Below, one piece after another: positions 4,692 to 5,083 of a stretch of 5,083 nt of DNA (within the stretch, counting starts at the first letter, position 1; the number at the start of each line of letters is the position of its first letter). Source of the DNA: an uncultured Lachnospiraceae bacterium. Its GTDB lineage: Bacteria; Bacillota_A; Clostridia; Lachnospirales; Lachnospiraceae. The stretch spans positions 1 to 5,083 of the forward strand of contig CACXDR010000236.1 in NCBI GenBank assembly GCA_902766415.1. The letters are read 5' to 3'. The position numbers and the translations under genes are program-made. The notes under the pieces were generated by a model that worked only from the letters and a program-made list of their open reading frames with translations, was not told the origin of the DNA and did not search any database.

Positions 4692-5083
4692 TTGAACAGG
4701 ATATTTGAACTCACCGCACCCTGCCATTTCGGGCTTGAGGCGGTACTGAAGCGCGAGATCACGGACCTCGGGTACGACGTGACGCGCACGGAAAACGGAA
4801 AGGTGAATTTCGCCGGCGACGCGGAGGCCATAGCGCGCGCCAACGTGTGGCTCCGCACCGCGGAGCGCGTCATGATCGAGGCCGGCAGGTTCCGGGCGGA
4901 AAGCTTTGAGGAGCTCTTTGACAGGACGGCGGAGATCCCCTGGGAGGAGTATCTCCCGAAGAACGCGAAGTTCTGGGTCACAAAGGCCACGTCGATCAAC
5001 AGCAGGCTCTTCTCGCCCTCCGACATCCAGTCGGTCATGAAAAAGGCCATGGTGCGCCGCATGGGCGCGCACTACGGGATCGA
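4692..5083 (+). CDS. THUMP-domain class I SAM-dependent RNA methyltransferase, N-terminal part (truncated by window)
   Basis: The frame opens with TTG at 4692, with GGGAG (4681-4685) 6 nt upstream, and stays open to the right edge (130 complete codons). The product begins MNRIFELTAPCHFGLEAVLK and continues with a basic/acidic alpha-beta segment (REITDLGYDV, NGKVNFAGDAEAIARANVWLRTAERVMI). It then has RAESFEELFDRTAEIPWEEYLP and a block ending FWVTKATSINSRLFSPSDIQ. This matches the THUMP/ferredoxin-like N terminus of the RlmL/YpsC family, which makes N2-methylguanosine in 23S rRNA. The methyltransferase domain with its SAM and NPPY-type motifs would lie beyond the window, so exact target and gene name are not assigned. 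TTG is preferred because no in-frame ATG is suitably placed and homologues start at this point. Confidence 0.88.
   Translation, partial: MNRIFELTAPCHFGLEAVLKREITDLGYDVTRTENGKVNFAGDAEAIARANVWLRTAERVMIEAGRFRAESFEELFDRTAEIPWEEYLPKNAKFWVTKATSINSRLFSPSDIQSVMKKAMVRRMGAHYGI

Noticed and set aside
3294..5072. 592-residue antisense open frame
   Set aside because: It lies opposite two well-supported genes and their terminator and promoter signals, is Arg/Gly/Leu-rich as expected for the complement of GC-rich low-complexity coding sequence, and has no recognisable domain.

Overview
This window looks like chromosomal core sequence from a GC-rich member of the Clostridia, most likely a Lachnospiraceae-type organism. 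That assignment is inferred from four things: the protein families and their order, Gram-positive-style Shine-Dalgarno sites (AGGAGG, GGGAG, AAAGGA), strong sigma-A promoters with 17-bp spacers, and rho-independent terminators with T tracts. All genes read left to right on the + strand. I see no mobile element, CRISPR array, rRNA or tRNA.

Layout. Positions 1-345 hold the 3' end of a D-3-phosphoglycerate dehydrogenase gene (serA) with its C-terminal ACT domain, closed by a clear terminator at 377-423. Next comes a probable two-gene unit: a DUF1015-family protein (517-1779) and, 23 nt later, a small HAAS/DUF1700-type membrane protein (1803-2300). An AT-rich island follows (about 2301-2441). It carries a near-consensus promoter, a tandem hexamer matching the WalR (YycF) box, and a perfect 12-bp inverted repeat. 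It drives a secreted NlpC/P60 endopeptidase (2442-3056), which ends at a strong terminator. A second promoter of nearly the same design, with an imperfect WalR-like box and a leader hairpin, precedes a second, larger secreted NlpC/P60 protein (3288-4562). That protein has a long Ala/Thr/Glu/Pro-rich linker containing an exact 26-bp repeat. After a further terminator (4578-4615), the start of a THUMP-domain RNA methyltransferase gene (TTG start at 4692) runs off the right edge.

How the genes fit together. serA belongs to serine biosynthesis. Its DUF1015 neighbour is functionally uncharacterised here but carries a DGHHR motif reminiscent of ParB/Srx-fold proteins, the fold of known free-serine kinases. 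The two NlpC/P60 proteins are paralogues likely to cut peptidoglycan stem peptides outside the cell. Their matching promoters and WalR-like boxes suggest shared cell-wall-stress or growth control. The methyltransferase is an unrelated housekeeping gene. Most of the window is ordinary. The parts most worth checking are the two NlpC/P60 control regions and the serA-DUF1015 pairing.
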